Shown: positions 8,593 through 20,841 of the stretch, piece by piece | How the letters are laid out: every line of letters starts with the position of its first letter | Position numbering within the stretch: position 1 is the first letter of the stretch | Origin: Pusillimonas minor | GTDB taxonomy: Bacteria; Pseudomonadota; Gammaproteobacteria; Burkholderiales; Burkholderiaceae_B | Assembly (NCBI RefSeq): GCF_014237865.1 | Contig: NZ_JACJUU010000010.1 | Span: 1-64,000, forward strand | Length of the DNA stretch: 64,000 nt | Direction of reading: 5' to 3' | Notes under the pieces: generated by a model | Seen by the model: only the letters and a program-made list of their open reading frames with translations | Databases searched by the model: none | What the model was told of the DNA's origin: nothing | Made by a program: the position numbers and the translations under genes

Positions 8593-8964
8593 TTGCCAAG
8601 CCGCCAAGCCCAACAGCAAGAAGACACCACGTTTCGTGTGCTTCGCATTTTAGAGCAGCAGCCCGAACTTAGTCAGCGTGAGCTGGCCAAGCAGTTGGGT
8701 GTGAGCGCCAGCGGTGTGAATTATTGTCTTAAAGCGCTAGTTGAAAAAGGCTGGGTAAAAGTACAAAACTTTTCTCAATCTAAAAATAAGTTGGGCTATG
8801 CATACGTTCTTACGCCTTCGGGCGTGGCGCACAGGGCTGGCCTTACGGGTAGGTTTTTGAAACGTAAAATGCAGGAATACGAAGCCCTAAGGGCAGAGAT
8901 TGAGGCGCTTAAGTCTGAGCCCAGTGTGGCACAGCTGGCAGAGGGCGCTAAACAACATGATTAA
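8593..8964 (+). CDS. MarR-family EPS-associated transcriptional regulator
   Basis: 123 residues from a TTG at 8593. Residues about 18-66 form a winged helix ([25 protein letters not shown]), and the C-terminus (about 95-115) is a short charged helix. Small MarR-type regulators of this kind sit at the head of exopolysaccharide operons in many proteobacteria. It is the first gene after the ops element and overlaps manC by eight bases, so it is co-transcribed with the operon it may control. Its operator is unknown; the dyad at 8438-8455 is a candidate. Confidence 0.75.
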   Translation: MPSRQAQQQEDTTFRVLRILEQQPELSQRELAKQLGVSASGVNYCLKALVEKGWVKVQNFSQSKNKLGYAYVLTPSGVAHRAGLTGRFLKRKMQEYEALRAEIEALKSEPSVAQLAEGAKQHD

Positions 8965-10417
8965 TATTGTTCCCGTTATTCTTTGCGGTGGTTCGGGTAC
9001 GCGCCTTTGGCCGCTTTCGCGTGCGGGTTTCCCTAAGCAGTTCCTATGCCTCACCGGTAACAATAGCCTGTTTCAGCAGGCTGCGCAGCGGCTTTCTGGT
9101 TTAGGGCAAACGCACCGACTGTCTCCGCTGTTGTTGGTCTGTAATGAAGAACACCGCTTCTTAGCAGCGGAACAATTGCGCGAAGCGGGCTTGGCGCTAG
9201 GTGCTGCCTTACTCGAGCCTATTGGGCGAAATACTGCCCCGGCGCTGACTTTAGCCGCTTTGTCGGCCCTGCAAAGTGGGCAAGACCCCGTCATGGTTGT
9301 GACCCCCGCCGATCAGGCTATTACTGATGATCATTCCTTTACAGAAGCGATTGGTTTGGCTGTTGCCAGGGCCGCCCAAGATGAGATTGTGATTTTAGGT
9401 ATAACGCCCGACCGTCCCGAAACGGGTTACGGTTATATCCATGCCGTACCCGCGCAAACGCCACACTCGGATGGCGGACAGCAAAGCGTTCTTCAAGTTC
9501 AGCGTTTTGTTGAAAAGCCTGACGCAGAAACCGCTCAGAGTTACCTTGAGAAAGGTGGCTACTATTGGAATGCGGGCATGTTTGTGCTGAAAGCTTCGGT
9601 TTGGTTAAAGGCCTTAACGCAGTTTCGGCCTGATATTTTACGGGCCACAGAAGAGGCTTGGGAGCAGGGCAGTGCAGATGGGGCATTTGTTCGCCCACAT
9701 AAAGACTTGTTCGATACTATTCCGGCCGAGTCCATTGACTATGCGGTAATTGAGCATTGCCCTGGTACGGTACCAATAAGTATGGTACCCCTTAACGCGG
9801 GTTGGAGTGACTTGGGTGCTTGGGATGCGGTTTGGAATGTGTTGCCCAAAGATGAAAATGGCAACGCATATGCGGGCGATGTGTTAACGGCCAATAGTCG
9901 CAATACACTTGTCCACGCAAGCAGCCGCTTGGTTGGGGTGGTGGGTGTTGACGACCTTATTGTGGTAGAAACGCCCGACGCAGTATTGGTGGCGCATCGC
10001 AATCAAAGTCAGCAAGTAAAAAACATTGTTAATCAACTAGATGCCCAGGGTCGCGAAGAGCATACCTTGCATCGCAAGGTGCACCGCCCCTGGGGGTGGT
10101 ACGACAGTGTGGATGAAGGTGGCCGTTTTAAAGTAAAGCGTATACAAGTGAATCCAAAAGCCAGCTTAAGCTTGCAAAAGCATCATCACCGGGCAGAGCA
10201 TTGGGTGGTGGTAAGTGGTACCGCCGAAATTACTTGCGGCGAACAAATTGTGCTGCTTACCGAGAACCAGTCCACTTACATTCCGTTGGGCGAGGTGCAT
10301 CGGCTGGCCAACCCCGGCAATATTCCACTAGAAATCATCGAAGTACAGTCAGGTAGCTACTTGGGTGAAGACGATATCGTCCGTTTGGAAGACGATTATG
10401 GGCGTGGTAAAGAATGA
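8957..10417 (+). CDS. manC: Mannose-1-phosphate guanylyltransferase / mannose-6-phosphate isomerase
   Basis: 486 residues from the ATG at 8957. The N-terminal nucleotidyltransferase domain begins with [15 protein letters not shown] (GGSGTRLWP at 11-19), and the C-terminal cupin domain begins near HRPWGWYD with the metal-binding [10 protein letters not shown] stretch, matching type II bifunctional enzymes (ManC/AlgA/CpsB). It converts fructose-6-phosphate to mannose-6-phosphate and mannose-1-phosphate plus GTP to GDP-mannose. Phosphomannomutase, needed between the two steps, is not in the window. It overlaps the regulator upstream and fcl downstream (four bases) and feeds both Gmd enzymes. Confidence 0.93.
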   Translation: MINIVPVILCGGSGTRLWPLSRAGFPKQFLCLTGNNSLFQQAAQRLSGLGQTHRLSPLLLVCNEEHRFLAAEQLREAGLALGAALLEPIGRNTAPALTLAALSALQSGQDPVMVVTPADQAITDDHSFTEAIGLAVARAAQDEIVILGITPDRPETGYGYIHAVPAQTPHSDGGQQSVLQVQRFVEKPDAETAQSYLEKGGYYWNAGMFVLKASVWLKALTQFRPDILRATEEAWEQGSADGAFVRPHKDLFDTIPAESIDYAVIEHCPGTVPISMVPLNAGWSDLGAWDAVWNVLPKDENGNAYAGDVLTANSRNTLVHASSRLVGVVGVDDLIVVETPDAVLVAHRNQSQQVKNIVNQLDAQGREEHTLHRKVHRPWGWYDSVDEGGRFKVKRIQVNPKASLSLQKHHHRAEHWVVVSGTAEITCGEQIVLLTENQSTYIPLGEVHRLANPGNIPLEIIEVQSGSYLGEDDIVRLEDDYGRGKE

Positions 10418-11397
10418 GCATCCCAGCGAAAATTTATGTTGCCGGTCATCGTGGCATGGTCGGTTCGGCCATTGTTCGCCAGTTGTTGGCCTCTGGCCAC
10501 CCGGCCGAGCGTATTGTGACCCGCAGCCATGCGGAGTTGGACCTTACAGACCAGGCTGCAGTGCGTGCTTTCTTTGCTGTTGAACAACCTGATCAGGTTT
10601 ACTTGGCTGCGGCTAAAGTGGGCGGCATCCATGCCAATAACACTTATCCTGCCGAATTCATTTATCAGAACTTGATGATGCAGGCTAACGTTATTGATAC
10701 GGCCTTTCGAAACGGGGTGAAAAAGCTGTTGTTTCTTGGCTCTAGTTGCATTTATCCCAAGATGGCTCCACAACCCATGCGTGAAGACGCTTTGCTCACC
10801 GGCACCCTGGAGTCCACCAACGAGCCGTACGCCATCGCTAAAATTGCCGGCATAAAGCTATGCGAAAGCTATAACCGTCAGTACGGCAATAGCCACGGGG
10901 TGGACTACCGCAGCGTTATGCCTACCAATCTTTATGGTCCGGGTGATAACTATCACCCGGAGAACTCCCACGTAATTCCTGCTTTGATCCGTCGCTTCCA
11001 TGAGGGCAGGGTCAACAATTCACCTACAGTGATCATCTGGGGTACAGGTACCCCACGTCGCGAATTTCTGTATGTCGACGATATGGCCGCCGCCTGCGTG
11101 CATGTCATGAGCCTGCCCAAGGTCAGCTACGAGCAGCATACTCAGCCTATGCTCAGTCACATCAACGTGGGTTGCGGGCACGACATCACTATCAGGGAGT
11201 TAGCCGAAACGATTGCCGGGGTTATTGGTTACCAAGGCGAAATCCAATTCGATCCTGACAGGCCCGACGGCACCCCGAGAAAACTTATGGATAGCGCCCG
11301 TCTCCATGCGTTAGGCTGGGAAGGGCAGGTAGGGTTAGAGGTGGGATTAGAAATGGCCTACCACGACTTTTTAGCCCGTTGTGCAGAAGATAATTGA
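10414..11397 (+). CDS. fcl: GDP-L-fucose synthase
   Basis: 327 residues, extended SDR fold. The NADP-binding GHRGMVGS is at 11-18, Ser at about 110-111 in LGSSCIYP, and the catalytic Y-x3-K pair is Tyr139/Lys143 in NEPYAIAK. It epimerises at C3 and C5 and reduces GDP-4-keto-6-deoxymannose to GDP-L-fucose. It is placed between manC and gmd with a four-base overlap to manC. A GT11 fucosyltransferase at 45839 in the same locus is a likely consumer. Length and motifs match the family (WcaG). Confidence 0.93.
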   Translation: MSIPAKIYVAGHRGMVGSAIVRQLLASGHPAERIVTRSHAELDLTDQAAVRAFFAVEQPDQVYLAAAKVGGIHANNTYPAEFIYQNLMMQANVIDTAFRNGVKKLLFLGSSCIYPKMAPQPMREDALLTGTLESTNEPYAIAKIAGIKLCESYNRQYGNSHGVDYRSVMPTNLYGPGDNYHPENSHVIPALIRRFHEGRVNNSPTVIIWGTGTPRREFLYVDDMAAACVHVMSLPKVSYEQHTQPMLSHINVGCGHDITIRELAETIAGVIGYQGEIQFDPDRPDGTPRKLMDSARLHALGWEGQVGLEVGLEMAYHDFLARCAEDN

Positions 11398-11407
11398 AGG
11401 AAGAGCA

Positions 11408-12535
11408 GTGTCTACTTTACCCAGAGTTGCCCTAATTACCGGTATTACAGGCCAAGATGGCTCGTATCTCGCTGAGTTTTTGCTAGAAAAAGGCTACATT
11501 GTTCACGGCATTAAGCGTCGCGCCAGCTCATTTAACACCCAACGGGTGGATCACATTTATCAAGATCCGCACGTTGATAATGCTCGGTTTAAGCTGCATT
11601 ATGGCGATTTAAGTGATACCAGTAATCTCGTACGCATTATCCAGGAGACTCAGCCTGATGAGATCTATAACCTAGGCGCCCAAAGCCATGTGGCCGTGTC
11701 GTTTGAGGCCCCCGAGTACACCGCCGACGTGGACGCGATTGGCACCTTGCGCCTGCTTGAGGCTATCCGCATCCTTGGTCTGGAAAAGAAAACTCGCTTC
11801 TATCAGGCCTCTACCTCCGAGCTGTATGGCCTCGTACAGGAAACTCCGCAGAAGGAAACCACCCCTTTCTATCCACGCAGCCCCTACGCCGTAGCGAAGC
11901 TGTACGCCTACTGGATTGTGGTGAACTACCGCGAAGCCTATGGCCTGTATGCCTGTAACGGGATTCTATTCAACCACGAAAGTCCGCGCCGTGGCGAAAC
12001 CTTCGTCACCCGCAAAATTACCCGGGGCTTGGCCAATATTGCTCAGGGGCTCGAAGCATGCCTGTACATGGGTAACCTCGACGCCCTGCGCGACTGGGGT
12101 CACGCGAAAGATTACGTACGCATGCAATGGATGATGTTGCAGCAAGACCAACCCGAAGATTTTGTTATTGCTACAGGCCATCAGTACAGCGTAAGGCAGT
12201 TTATTGACTGGACTGCGGCCGAACTAGGTGTCACCTTGCAGTTTCAGGGTGAAGGGGTAAACGAGGTTGCTGTGGTTACTCATATCCAAGGAGACAAGGC
12301 GCCGGCACTCAAGTTGGGACAAGTAATAGTTAAGGTTGACCCACGCTACTTTCGACCTACCGAGGTGGAAACTCTGCTGGGTGACCCAGGCAAAGCAAAG
12401 CAAAAACTTGGTTGGGAGCCGGAAATCACAGTTCAGGAAATGTGCAGCGAGATGGTTGCCCACGATCTAGAAGCAGCCAGAAGGCACGCTTTGCTAAAGC
12501 AGCACGGCTACAAAGTTCAGGTGAGTCTCGAGTAG
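11408..12535 (+). CDS. gmd: GDP-mannose 4,6-dehydratase
   Basis: 375 residues from GTG 11408, chosen because GGAAG lies just upstream; an earlier GTG at 11381 would overlap fcl. GITGQDGSY at 12-20 binds [13 protein letters not shown] and [12 protein letters not shown] hold the catalytic Thr/Ser, Tyr and Lys, and [16 protein letters not shown] is the Gmd signature. It converts GDP-mannose to GDP-4-keto-6-deoxymannose for Fcl. A shorter paralogue is encoded at 42896. Confidence 0.93.
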   Translation: MSTLPRVALITGITGQDGSYLAEFLLEKGYIVHGIKRRASSFNTQRVDHIYQDPHVDNARFKLHYGDLSDTSNLVRIIQETQPDEIYNLGAQSHVAVSFEAPEYTADVDAIGTLRLLEAIRILGLEKKTRFYQASTSELYGLVQETPQKETTPFYPRSPYAVAKLYAYWIVVNYREAYGLYACNGILFNHESPRRGETFVTRKITRGLANIAQGLEACLYMGNLDALRDWGHAKDYVRMQWMMLQQDQPEDFVIATGHQYSVRQFIDWTAAELGVTLQFQGEGVNEVAVVTHIQGDKAPALKLGQVIVKVDPRYFRPTEVETLLGDPGKAKQKLGWEPEITVQEMCSEMVAHDLEAARRHALLKQHGYKVQVSLE

Positions 12536-12546
12536 GGTGCGGCGCA

Positions 12547-14328
12547 ATGCTGCGGCAGAAAACACTCTTTCAATCGATTGCCAGTCTATGGGGCCACCTA
12601 CAAAGGCGCCGCCAGATCCAGTTTTTTATGCTCCTGGTGATGATGCTGCTGTCCTCTATGGCGGAAATGCTTAGCATAGGGGCAGTTGTTCCCTTCCTGA
12701 GTGCGTTAGTCAATCCCGAGAAGGTTTTCAACCATGTTTCGGCGCGGTCGTTTATCGTCCTCTTCAGCATTGACCGTCCGCAGGATATATTGTTTCCGTT
12801 AACTGCCATTTTCTGTGTGGCTGCGCTTGTCGCTGGGCTTTTTCGGTTGGCGCTTTTGTACGCAATTACACGGTTTTCTTTTATGGTTGGTGCTGATTTC
12901 AGTATTGATGTTTACCGTCGTACGCTCTACCAACCATATTCGGTTCACAGTCGCCGAAACAGCAGCGAAATCATTAACGGCATCACGGGCAAAGTCGCGA
13001 TGTTGGTTGGCAGTGTTCTTATGCCGCTACTGACGTTGACCAGCTCGACCATTTTGTTGGTAGGTGTGTTGTGGATGCTGCTGCTGATCGACCCTGTAAT
13101 TGCGCTCGTTGCCGGGTCAAGTTTCGGATTTCTTTACGTGATTACGGCATTGATTTCGCGGCGCAGTCTGCGTGAGAACAGCGAATGCATTGCGCGCGAG
13201 TCTACGCGCGTGATCAAGGCGTTACAGGAGGGGTTGGGCGGCATCCGCGACGTGTTGGTTGATGGGACGCAGGAGGCTTATTGCGTCATCTATCGCAATG
13301 CAGATTTGCCATTGCGCCGTGCCCAGGGGCGTAATGCTTTTGTCAGCGCCAGTCCGCGCTACATCATGGAGATGCTTGGCATGATCATGATCGCTGTGCT
13401 GGCTTATAACATGGCCCAGAGCGAAGGCGGCGTGGGTGCTGCGCTGCCTGTACTGGGTGCGTTGGCGCTAGGTGCGCAGCGCCTGTTGCCAGTGTTGCAG
13501 CAGGGCTACAATGCACTTGCCACGATTTTCGGCGCAGAGGCATCGATGCGCGATGGGCTAGAATTACTTGCCCAACCAATGCCCAAGCAATTCGGCGACA
13601 AACTTGCTCCACCTTTGCCCTTTACTCGCGCCATCCGACTAGAGGGCATTAGCTTTCGTTACTCTGCTGATAGTGCCTGGATCTTACGCGATGTGAATCT
13701 CGAAATCCCCAAAGGCAAGCGGGTGGGCTTTGTAGGCACTACCGGCGCCGGCAAGAGCACTCTACTGGACATGTTGATGTCTCTGCTGACGCCGAGTGAG
13801 GGTGTGATGCTTATCGATGGGCAGGCTGTTGGCGAGCATAACTATCGCAATTGGCAGGCGCATATCGCGCATGTGCCGCAGAGCATTTATCTGTCTGACA
13901 GCAGTGTCGCAGAAAATATCGCTTTCGGGTTGCCGCGTAAGGAGATTGATCCGGAGCGTGTGCGTCAGGCTGCGAAACAGGCCCAGATCGACGACGTTAT
14001 TGAAAGCTTGCCTGAGAAGTACCAGACTACGGTGGGCGAGCGCGGCGTGCGTATGTCTGGTGGGCAGCGCCAACGTATTGGCATTGCGCGAGCGCTTTAC
14101 AAGCGTGCAGATGTGATTATTTTTGATGAAGCCACTAGCGCACTTGATAACGAAACAGAGAACGCAGTCATGCAGGCCATAGATTCGTTGAGTCCGGACT
14201 TAACCATTCTGATCGTAGCGCACAGAACTACCACACTACAGAAGTGCGACTTCATTGTCGAGATCGACAATGGTCGTATATTGCGAATTGGCTCGTACCA
14301 AGAAATTGCTAACGATTCACAGGCATAA
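12547..14328 (+). CDS. ABC-type lipid-linked oligosaccharide flippase (PglK-like)
   Basis: 593 residues from ATG 12547. The N-terminal half is a six-helix transmembrane domain; the C-terminal half is an ABC ATPase with Walker A GTTGAGKST (397-405), signature MSGGQ (503-507) and Walker B VIIFDE (523-528). A half-transporter with its own ATPase, next to glycan genes, matches PglK/MsbA-type exporters that flip undecaprenyl-linked or lipid-linked glycans. It follows gmd by 11 bases and pseB starts two bases after its stop. It may export a different glycan from the Wzx at 3379, or one of the two may be redundant. Confidence 0.8.
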   Translation: MLRQKTLFQSIASLWGHLQRRRQIQFFMLLVMMLLSSMAEMLSIGAVVPFLSALVNPEKVFNHVSARSFIVLFSIDRPQDILFPLTAIFCVAALVAGLFRLALLYAITRFSFMVGADFSIDVYRRTLYQPYSVHSRRNSSEIINGITGKVAMLVGSVLMPLLTLTSSTILLVGVLWMLLLIDPVIALVAGSSFGFLYVITALISRRSLRENSECIARESTRVIKALQEGLGGIRDVLVDGTQEAYCVIYRNADLPLRRAQGRNAFVSASPRYIMEMLGMIMIAVLAYNMAQSEGGVGAALPVLGALALGAQRLLPVLQQGYNALATIFGAEASMRDGLELLAQPMPKQFGDKLAPPLPFTRAIRLEGISFRYSADSAWILRDVNLEIPKGKRVGFVGTTGAGKSTLLDMLMSLLTPSEGVMLIDGQAVGEHNYRNWQAHIAHVPQSIYLSDSSVAENIAFGLPRKEIDPERVRQAAKQAQIDDVIESLPEKYQTTVGERGVRMSGGQRQRIGIARALYKRADVIIFDEATSALDNETENAVMQAIDSLSPDLTILIVAHRTTTLQKCDFIVEIDNGRILRIGSYQEIANDSQA

Positions 14329-14330
14329 GA

Positions 14331-15329
14331 ATGCTAAATAATTCCTCCATCCTGGTGACAGGCGGAACCGGATCCTTCGGGCATACCTTTGTGCCCATGA
14401 CGCTTGCCAAATACAACCCTCGTCGTCTGGTGATTTTTTCGCGCGACGAAATGAAGCAGTGGGAGATGGCGAAGCTTTATGGTGATGACGAACGGGTGCG
14501 TTTTTTCATCGGCGATGTGCGAGATAAGGACAGACTGGTGCGTGCCCTCGACGGCATTGACTATGTTGTTCATGCTGCGGCGACCAAGATCGTGCCCACG
14601 GCAGAATACAACCCATTTGAGTGCATAAAAACCAACATTATCGGTGCAATGAATTTGATCGATGCCTGCATTGACAGCCGCGTCAAAAGAGTGATTGCGC
14701 TCTCCACTGATAAGGCTAGCAGCCCGGCCAACCTTTACGGTGCTACCAAGCTAGCATCCGATAAGCTTTTTGTTGCTGGTAATTCCTACGCGGGTGGACA
14801 CGACACCCGATTTGCCGTTGTGCGCTATGGCAACGTGATGGGCTCACGTGGTTCTGTTATTCCGTTTTTTGCTAGTCTGGCCAGTAAGCGCAGCCTGCCA
14901 ATCACCGACGAGCGTATGACCCGTTTCATGATTACCCTCGAGCAGGGGGTGGAACTCGTGTGGCACGCTTTTGAGGATATGGTCGGTGGTGAGATTTACG
15001 TAAAGAAAATTCCGTCTATGAATATTCTAGACATCGCACGTGCTATCGCGCCAGATGCCAAACATGAAATCATCGGCATTCGTCCCGGCGAAAAGCTTCA
15101 TGAGCAGATGATCGGCATCGAAGATGCGCTCTATTCATACGAGTATGCCCGCCACTTCAAGATCCTGCCGGCCATTCATGGCTGGAGCAATGATCCCGCT
15201 CGCATTAAAGATGGCGTGCGGGTCGGCCCGGACTTCACCTATTGCTCGGACAATAACTCTGAGTGGATGGGCGTGGAGACTCTGCGGCGCTGGATCGAGC
15301 AGAACAGAACGAAGATTGGTGCCATCTAA
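14331..15329 (+). CDS. pseB: UDP-N-acetylglucosamine 4,6-dehydratase (inverting), PseB
   Basis: 332 residues, soluble extended SDR. GGTGSFG at 11-17, STDK at 125-128 and Tyr136-x3-Lys140 in NLYGATK; HAAATKIVPTAEYNP is typical of PseB rather than the membrane-bound WbpM type. It makes UDP-2-acetamido-2,6-dideoxy-L-arabino-hexos-4-ulose, the first step to pseudaminic acid. PseC follows three bases later. This start marks entry into the GC-rich nonulosonic-acid block. The membrane-anchored relative at 48606 probably serves the initiating sugar instead. Confidence 0.9.
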   Translation: MLNNSSILVTGGTGSFGHTFVPMTLAKYNPRRLVIFSRDEMKQWEMAKLYGDDERVRFFIGDVRDKDRLVRALDGIDYVVHAAATKIVPTAEYNPFECIKTNIIGAMNLIDACIDSRVKRVIALSTDKASSPANLYGATKLASDKLFVAGNSYAGGHDTRFAVVRYGNVMGSRGSVIPFFASLASKRSLPITDERMTRFMITLEQGVELVWHAFEDMVGGEIYVKKIPSMNILDIARAIAPDAKHEIIGIRPGEKLHEQMIGIEDALYSYEYARHFKILPAIHGWSNDPARIKDGVRVGPDFTYCSDNNSEWMGVETLRRWIEQNRTKIGAI

Positions 15330-15332
15330 GCC

Positions 15333-16487
15333 ATGATTCCCTACGGCCGTCAAGATATTACCCAGGATGACATCGACGCCGTTGTCGCCGTCTTGCGATC
15401 GAATTTCCTCACGCAGGGTCCGCAGGTGCCACGCTTTGAGGCGAAGCTGGCGGCCTATTGCGGCGGTGCCTATGCCGTGGCTGTGAACAGTGCTACCTCG
15501 GCCCTGCACGTCGCCTGCTTAGCCCTAGGTCTTGGCGAAGGCGACTGGCTATGGACCACGCCGAATACTTTCGTGGCTTCGGCCAATTGCGCGCTCTATT
15601 GCGGCGCGCAGGTCGATTTTGTCGATATCGACCCGCATAGCTGGAACATGTGTCCGCAGGCGCTGGCGAAGAAGTTGGCGGTGGCGGAGAAGGCAGGCAG
15701 GTTGCCAAGAATCGTCGTGCCGGTGCACCTGTGCGGCACCTCGTGCGACATGCTGGCGATCCACGAGCTCGGCCAGCGCTACGGCTTCAAGATCATCGAG
15801 GATGCTTCGCATGCGATCGGTGCGCGCTACCGCGGTGAGCCTGTGGGCAATTGCCGCCATAGCGACATCACCGTGTTCAGCTTCCATCCAGTGAAGATCG
15901 TCACCACGGCCGAGGGCGGCGCCACGCTGACCAATCGGGCGGACCTGGCCGAGAAGATGGCCCTGTTGCGAAGCCACGGCATCACGCGCGACCCCAGGCT
16001 GATGAGCAAAGCGCCGGATGGCCCTTGGTATTACGAGCAGGTAGGCCTCGGCTTCAACTATCGCATGACCGAGCTGCATGCGGTGCTGGGCGTAAGCCAG
16101 ATGGACCGGCTGGACGAGTACGTTTCCCGCCGTCACGAAATCGCCACCCGCTACGACGAGCTGTTGGCGGGGCTGCCCCTGCGCATTCAGCAGCGCGCCG
16201 ACTACTCGGCGCTGCATCTGTACGTGATCCGCCTCAATCTCGAAGAGATAAAGAAGTCGCACCGCGAAGTGTTCGTCGCCCTGCGCGAGCGCGGTGTTGG
16301 CGTGAACCTGCATTACATCCCTGTGCATACCCAGCCCTACTATCGTGCGATGGGTTTTGCCGAGGGTGATTTTCCCGAGGCCGAGCGCTATTACAGCGAA
16401 GCGATCAGCCTGCCCATGTACCCCGGCCTCACCGAAGCGGATTTGCTCAAGGTGGCCGGCGCACTGAAGGAAGCGATCCAGGGATGA
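15333..16487 (+). CDS. pseC: PseC: UDP-4-amino-4,6-dideoxy-N-acetyl-beta-L-altrosamine transaminase
   Basis: 384 residues, DegT/DnrJ/EryC1 fold. PLP-binding Lys188 lies in FHPVKIVTTAEGG, and the Asp157 region EDASHAIGA holds the ring. The N-terminus IPYGRQDI matches PseC. It transfers an amino group from glutamate to C4 of the PseB product. The stop overlaps the next ATG by four bases. A second DegT-type transaminase at 27066 is more distant and probably acts on another sugar. Confidence 0.9.
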   Translation: MIPYGRQDITQDDIDAVVAVLRSNFLTQGPQVPRFEAKLAAYCGGAYAVAVNSATSALHVACLALGLGEGDWLWTTPNTFVASANCALYCGAQVDFVDIDPHSWNMCPQALAKKLAVAEKAGRLPRIVVPVHLCGTSCDMLAIHELGQRYGFKIIEDASHAIGARYRGEPVGNCRHSDITVFSFHPVKIVTTAEGGATLTNRADLAEKMALLRSHGITRDPRLMSKAPDGPWYYEQVGLGFNYRMTELHAVLGVSQMDRLDEYVSRRHEIATRYDELLAGLPLRIQQRADYSALHLYVIRLNLEEIKKSHREVFVALRERGVGVNLHYIPVHTQPYYRAMGFAEGDFPEAERYYSEAISLPMYPGLTEADLLKVAGALKEAIQG

Positions 16488-17392
16488 ACGCCGACCCGCA
16501 AGCCATGGCCGTAGGCAGCGGCGCCCAGCGCCTGGCGCTGGGCACGGTGCAGTTCGGCGTGCCCTATGGCGTGGCCAACACCGGCGGCCAGGTGCCACTG
16601 GAAACGGCGCGGGCCATGGTGCAATTCGCCCGCACGAACGGTATCGATACTCTGGACACGGCTATCGGCTACGGCGAGAGCGAGCAGGTGCTGGGCAGCA
16701 TCGGCATGGAGGACCTCAAGGTGGTGAGCAAGCTGCTGCCGCTCCCGGCCTCCGTCGCCGATGCCCACGCCTGGGCGTTGAGCAAAGCCGAAGCCTCACT
16801 GGCGCGCCTCGGCGTAAAGCAACTGCACGGTCTGCTGCTGCACCGGTCTTCCGACCTGTCCGGCCCGCAGGGCGCAGCACTTTACGCCGCCATGCGTGAA
16901 TTGCAGCAAGCAGGCAAGGTTCGCAAGATCGGCATGTCGATCTACGCATCCACCGAGCTTGACGCGTATTACGGCACTTATGCCTTCGACCTGATCCAGG
17001 CGCCGTTCAATCTAATAGATTATCGTCTCGCTAGCAGCGGTTGGCTCAGCCGCTTGAAGGAGCAGGGTTGCGAGGTGCATGTGCGCTCCGCCTTCCTGCA
17101 AGGCCTGCTGCTGATGCCTCGCAACGCCATTCCCGCCAAATTCGCGCCGTGGAGTGCGCTGTGGGACCGCTGGCATGCCTGGCTCGCCGAGCATGATACG
17201 GACGCGGTGCGGGCCTGTCTAGCCTATCCGCTGTCCTTTCCGGAAATCGATCGCGTCGTAGTGGGTGCGCTCGATGTGACCCAGTTGCGGCAAATCACAC
17301 TGGCTGTTGGAGACGCACTCGCCGCTTCTCTTCCTGACCTTGCCTGCGAAGATGAGCATCTGATCAACCCTGCCAAATGGCTGGCTCTGTAA
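16484..17392 (+). CDS. Aldo/keto reductase in the nonulosonic-acid block
   Basis: 302 residues with the AKR TIM-barrel tetrad visible: Asp58, Tyr63 (DTAIGYGESE), Lys83 and His120. LALGTVQFGVPYGVAN at the N-terminus resembles the AKR subgroup found in polysaccharide and spore-coat sugar clusters. It would reduce a keto group with NAD(P)H; the substrate is unknown and no standard pseudaminic-acid step needs it. It overlaps pseC by four bases and precedes the class III aminotransferase by 45 bases, so the two could act in sequence on the same sugar. Confidence 0.8.
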   Translation: MNADPQAMAVGSGAQRLALGTVQFGVPYGVANTGGQVPLETARAMVQFARTNGIDTLDTAIGYGESEQVLGSIGMEDLKVVSKLLPLPASVADAHAWALSKAEASLARLGVKQLHGLLLHRSSDLSGPQGAALYAAMRELQQAGKVRKIGMSIYASTELDAYYGTYAFDLIQAPFNLIDYRLASSGWLSRLKEQGCEVHVRSAFLQGLLLMPRNAIPAKFAPWSALWDRWHAWLAEHDTDAVRACLAYPLSFPEIDRVVVGALDVTQLRQITLAVGDALAASLPDLACEDEHLINPAKWLAL

Positions 17393-17437
17393 GGCCGCAA
17401 CACCCCGCAACACGATCAACCTTTACGAGAGATAAAT

Positions 17438-18742
17438 ATGGGTACTGGCCAAGACCTCTGGCAACGCGCCAAGCAAATCATCCCGGGCGGCAACATGCTG
17501 CTGTCGAAACGTGCAGAGATGTTCCTGCCCGACCTGTGGCCGGCGTACTACAGCAAGGCCAAGGGCTGTAAGGTGTGGGACCTGGACGGCAAGGAGTACA
17601 CCGACATGTGCATCATGGGAATCGGCACAAACACGCTTGGTTATGGCCATGAGGAAGTTGACGCCGCCGTGCTGGCCAATGTGCAGGCGGGCAACATGTC
17701 CACGCTGAATGCGCCCGAGGAGGTCTATCTCGCCGAGAAGCTGATCGAGATGCACTCCTGGGCAGACATGGCGCGCTTCGCGCGTTCCGGGGGCGAAGCC
17801 AATGCGATTGCCATCCGCATCGCGCGCGCCGCTTCGGGCAAGGATAAGGTCGCCATCTGCGGCTACCACGGCTGGCACGATTGGTATCTGGCCGCCAACC
17901 TGGGCGACGACAATCACCTTGCCGGCCACCTGCTGCCAGGCCTGGATCCAAAGGGCGTGCCGCAGAACCTGCGCGGCACGGTCTACCCTTTCAACTACAA
18001 TAATTACGCTGAGCTGGAAGCGATCGTAGCTGAGCACGATATCGGCGTTATCAAGATGGAAGTAATGCGTAACCAGGGCCCGCAGGATAACTTTCTGCAG
18101 AAAGTTCGCGACCTGGCGACGCGGCGTGGCATCGTGCTGATTTTCGACGAGTGCACCTCGGGCTTCCGCCAGACTTTTGGGGGCATCCACAAGATGTACG
18201 GCGTCGAGCCGGACATGGCGATGTTCGGAAAGGCGATGGGTAACGGCTACGCAGTTACAGCCACCATCGGCCGACGCGAGATCATGCAGAGCGCGCAGTC
18301 CACCTTCATCAGCAGCACGTTCTGGACCGAGCGCATCGGTTCGACCGCGGCACTCAAGACGCTGGAAGTGATGGAGCGCGAGAGGTCGTGGGAGCGCATT
18401 ACCGCAATCGGGACGGGGATCATGACGCGATGGCAGAAGTTGGGCGAAAAACACGGCCTGAAGGTGAATGTGGCCGGCCTGCCGGCCATCTGCGCCTTCG
18501 GCTTTGAGAGCCCCAACGCGCTGGCCTACAAGACCCTTATTACCCAGGAAATGCTTGCCAAGGGTTACCTCGCCAGCAACCTGATCTTCTCCAGCCTGGC
18601 GCATACCCCGGAGATCGTAGACGGCTATTTCGAGGTGCTCGATCCTATTTTTGCACTAATCAAGCAATGCGAAGAAGGGCGCGACGTGTTGTCCCTGCTC
18701 AATGGCCCGGTGTGCCACGCCGGCTTCAAGCGTCTAAACTAG
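17438..18742 (+). CDS. Class III (glutamate-1-semialdehyde-type) aminotransferase
   Basis: 434 residues. GGE at 118-120, GYHGWHDWY, FDE (236-238) and PLP Lys265 in FGKAMGNG match the GSA aminotransferase / class III fold. Housekeeping HemL is unlikely because the gene lies inside a sugar operon and the N-terminus differs. Relatives occur in nonulosonic-acid and flagellin-glycan clusters, where they may aminate a sugar or load a small amino compound. RBS-like GAGAG precedes the ATG. Substrate unknown. Confidence 0.8.
   Translation: MGTGQDLWQRAKQIIPGGNMLLSKRAEMFLPDLWPAYYSKAKGCKVWDLDGKEYTDMCIMGIGTNTLGYGHEEVDAAVLANVQAGNMSTLNAPEEVYLAEKLIEMHSWADMARFARSGGEANAIAIRIARAASGKDKVAICGYHGWHDWYLAANLGDDNHLAGHLLPGLDPKGVPQNLRGTVYPFNYNNYAELEAIVAEHDIGVIKMEVMRNQGPQDNFLQKVRDLATRRGIVLIFDECTSGFRQTFGGIHKMYGVEPDMAMFGKAMGNGYAVTATIGRREIMQSAQSTFISSTFWTERIGSTAALKTLEVMERERSWERITAIGTGIMTRWQKLGEKHGLKVNVAGLPAICAFGFESPNALAYKTLITQEMLAKGYLASNLIFSSLAHTPEIVDGYFEVLDPIFALIKQCEEGRDVLSLLNGPVCHAGFKRLN

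Positions 18743-20837
<2,095 letters not shown>

Positions 20838-20841
<4 letters not shown>

Noticed and set aside
15549-16598. A 349-codon minus-strand open frame
   Set aside because: It is the antisense of pseC and the aldo/keto reductase gene with low-complexity composition and no domain match.
17438-18742. HemL (glutamate-1-semialdehyde aminotransferase of haem synthesis)
   Set aside because: It is locked in a sugar operon and its N-terminal region and neighbours do not fit haem synthesis.
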